Shown here: piece by piece, positions 14,536 through 15,707 of the stretch
Layout: every line of letters starts with the position of its first letter
How positions within the stretch are numbered: the first letter of the stretch is position 1
DNA from: Candidatus Thorarchaeota archaeon
GTDB lineage: Archaea > Asgardarchaeota > Thorarchaeia > Thorarchaeales > Thorarchaeaceae
Assembly (NCBI GenBank): GCA_018238825.1
Contig: JABCSP010000024.1
Coordinates: 1-15,707 of the forward strand
DNA length: 15,707 bases
Direction of reading: 5' to 3'
Program-made: the position numbers and the translations under genes
The notes under the pieces: model-generated
Database searches by the model: none
Seen by the model: only the letters and a program-made list of their open reading frames with translations
What the model was told of the DNA's origin: nothing

Positions 14536-15378
14536 TCAAATCGGGATGTTTGTAATCAAATAGAAAAGAATTACAACTCCCAGGAAGATATAGATTGGGC
14601 TCAGCATTAGGACTTTCTTATCTGTAAGGTGTGAATTCCAGAAGAATATGATTCCTGTAATTATATAGATTACGATTGATGCTTGAACTAATGGTTCGGG
14701 ATACATGCTCATTGACAATACGAAAACAGCAATCGTGATGCCAAAGGAAAACGGTGTTTGTTTGATAGATTCTCCGATAGTCCGATATTCTTTGTAACCT
14801 TTGAAAAGTATAACATAGATGAGAGAAAATCCAACAGCAAAAAGAACTGGAAATTGCATCACCTCTATACTAATCGTCCAAGGAAGGAAAATCTTCAGTA
14901 ATTGCATGAGGAGGATTAGAGGTGGTCCAAGTATAGTGTGTTTCAATCTTCTTGGACTCACCTCTTCTAGGCTTTGGTTCGTGATGCTTGTCAATGGAAT
15001 AGAGTAAATCATGTTGATGAAAACCAATGAGCTAACGACACAGAGGAATAACAGGTTGATAAAAAGAGAGAGCAGAAGACCCAGAATCAAAAATGAAATG
15101 AAAATCTTCACAGCTTCACTTCTATTGACAACACCCTGAGCTAAAGGTTTTCTCAGAATTTTCTTTTCATCTTTCTTGTCATCTTCAATATCATATAGAT
15201 CGTTTAACACATAAATCGATGAATAAGAAACCAAGAAGGCAAGTAGTCCCAACAGGAGTTGTAACGAGTTAATCGGGACGCGAAACAGAAAAAGAAGCAT
15301 GACTCCCACTGAATATAGTCCTATGTTCTTAGGTACATTATCTATTAGGTTCCGGAACAACAGAACTCTCCGATACAT
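14536..15378 (-). CDS. UbiA-family prenyltransferase (membrane)
   Basis: The protein has 280 residues from the ATG of 15376-15378; a TTG at 15391-15393 would add five. It has about eight hydrophobic helices and the first Asp-rich motif, NDLYDIEDD (59-67), in the family's NDxxDxxxD form, which binds Mg2+ and the prenyl diphosphate. RKPLAQG (76-82), matching KRPLAxG of the family, follows it. SSIYVLND resembles the polyprenyl-phosphate phosphoribosyltransferase branch of UbiA, but the substrate is uncertain; archaeal lipid, quinone or glycan-carrier synthesis are all possible. The second Asp-rich motif is poorly kept: LFKGYKEYRTIGESIKQTPF has Tyr and Glu in place of its Asp residues. A TATA-like TTTAATAAAT lies on the minus strand at 15413-15422, which favours the ATG start with a short leader. 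Confidence 0.85.
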   Translation of the reverse strand: MYRRVLLFRNLIDNVPKNIGLYSVGVMLLFLFRVPINSLQLLLGLLAFLVSYSSIYVLNDLYDIEDDKKDEKKILRKPLAQGVVNRSEAVKIFISFLILGLLLSLFINLLFLCVVSSLVFINMIYSIPLTSITNQSLEEVSPRRLKHTILGPPLILLMQLLKIFLPWTISIEVMQFPVLFAVGFSLIYVILFKGYKEYRTIGESIKQTPFSFGITIAVFVLSMSMYPEPLVQASIVIYIITGIIFFWNSHLTDKKVLMLSPIYIFLGVVILFYLITNIPI

Positions 15379-15412
15379 TGTGGCGATTCTCAATTTTTTT
15401 TATCTAATCACC

Positions 15413-15422
15413 ATTTATTAAA
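15413..15422 (-). promoter_or_regulatory. TATA-like box for the UbiA gene
   Basis: The minus strand reads TTTAATAAAT about 35-45 bases upstream of the ATG at 15378. A start about 25 bases downstream of it would fall near 15392, leaving a leader of about 14 bases. It is A/T-rich and could equally serve the plus strand. Confidence 0.4.
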
Positions 15423-15439
15423 AAGACGGAAAAAAGGGT

Positions 15440-15598
15440 ATGCTAACAATAAAGGATGGAAGTATTTTTACGAGATTTCTAGATTCTGATGGGAAATTGG
15501 AGAACAGATTTATCACTAGGTCAGTTTGTGAAATCATCATCCCGGTTATCCTGATTCAATTCATTGTGTTATTGTCCGCTATAGATGCAATAGAGTAG
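15440..15598 (+). CDS. Possible 52-residue small protein with a hydrophobic C-terminus
   Basis: An open frame of 52 codons begins at ATG 15440 with GGG immediately upstream and ends at TAG 15596-15598. It reads MLTIKDGSIFTRFLDSDGKL, then a polar stretch, then hydrophobic IIIPVILIQFIVLLSAI, which could span a membrane. Its last bases overlap the start of the zinc-ribbon repeat. The GGG is too close to the ATG for a normal ribosome binding site, and so short a frame can arise by chance, so it is only a candidate. The zinc-ribbon repeat that follows is not in its frame. Confidence 0.3.
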   Translation: MLTIKDGSIFTRFLDSDGKLENRFITRSVCEIIIPVILIQFIVLLSAIDAIE

Positions 15599-15707
15599 AG
15601 AGGCAATTTCATTGGTCAAAAAAGAAACCACCAAGGTGTACGATACGCGTCGATGGGCAAAATCCGATGATCCACTACTTAGTAAAAATAGGACAAGAAT
15701 ATGTGTT
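15587..15707 (+). repeat. Direct repeat, copy 2 (5' part of zinc-ribbon gene)
   Basis: This is the counterpart of 12209-12330, with a 2-base deletion near 15595 relative to copy 1. Its 3' 55 bases are identical. The low divergence points to recent duplication or gene conversion. The right end is cut by the window edge. Confidence 0.9.
15612..15707 (+). CDS. Second zinc-ribbon gene, 3' end cut by the window
   Basis: The visible 32 codons (starting at TTG 15612) read MVKKETTKVYDTRRWAKSDD and on to RTRICV, differing from the copy at 12235 by three residues (Gly to Val, Glu to Lys, Leu to Arg). There are six base differences in 96, about 94% identity. The last residues before the window edge include the first Cys of the zinc ribbon. 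In this copy the upstream frame has a TAG (15591-15593) and only the TTG can start it, with GAGAGG 8 bases upstream. The frame stays open to the edge, so it is not visibly broken. The C-terminal part is outside the window. Confidence 0.6.
   Translation, partial: MVKKETTKVYDTRRWAKSDDPLLSKNRTRICV

Overview
The window looks like chromosomal DNA from an anaerobic archaeon. The support is a tungsten-type aldehyde:ferredoxin oxidoreductase with small MoaD/ThiS-like partners, HTH regulators of archaeal Lrp-like layout, a soluble histidine kinase with the archaeal-style HDLRN H-box, GTG and TTG starts with short purine-rich ribosome binding sites, and A/T-rich TATA-like stretches upstream of genes. 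The protein style suggests an Asgard archaeon, perhaps Thorarchaeota-like, but this is inference and no marker gene here proves it. No tRNA, rRNA, CRISPR array, transposase or phage gene was seen.

Layout. 1-1897 (+): the nearly complete 3' part of a CoA-acylating methylmalonate-semialdehyde dehydrogenase, followed 19 bases later by a small ferritin-like protein. 1904-3337 (-): a YafJ-type class II glutamine amidotransferase downstream of a membrane protein. 3489-4739 (+): a Gfo/Idh/MocA oxidoreductase. 4777-5898 (-): a cytosolic PAS histidine kinase with no response regulator nearby. 6084-7697 (+): a secreted acidic protein and a regulator with two winged-helix modules. 7738-10195 (-): an aldehyde oxidoreductase operon with two beta-grasp (MoaD/ThiS-like) proteins, read from a promoter region carrying inverted and direct repeats. 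10300-10577 (+): a broken glyoxalase-fold (VOC) gene next to that promoter. 10599-15378: mostly minus-strand genes (two-helix membrane protein, alpha-helical protein of unknown function, atypical SDR, internally duplicated protein with an SCSG motif, UbiA-family prenyltransferase), interrupted by a plus-strand zinc-ribbon gene. The start of a second, nearly identical copy of that zinc-ribbon gene lies at the right edge.

How the genes might work together. The dehydrogenase and the aldehyde:ferredoxin oxidoreductase both handle aldehyde or semialdehyde intermediates and would feed NADH, acyl-CoA and reduced ferredoxin into an amino-acid or fatty-acid fermenting metabolism. That is an inference from enzyme families. 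The least explained part is 10978-15707, which shows several signs of duplication: two zinc-ribbon copies about 94% identical over the shared coding part, a 20-base exact repeat that matches the end of one gene and recurs without an intact gene, and a protein built from two repeats of one domain.
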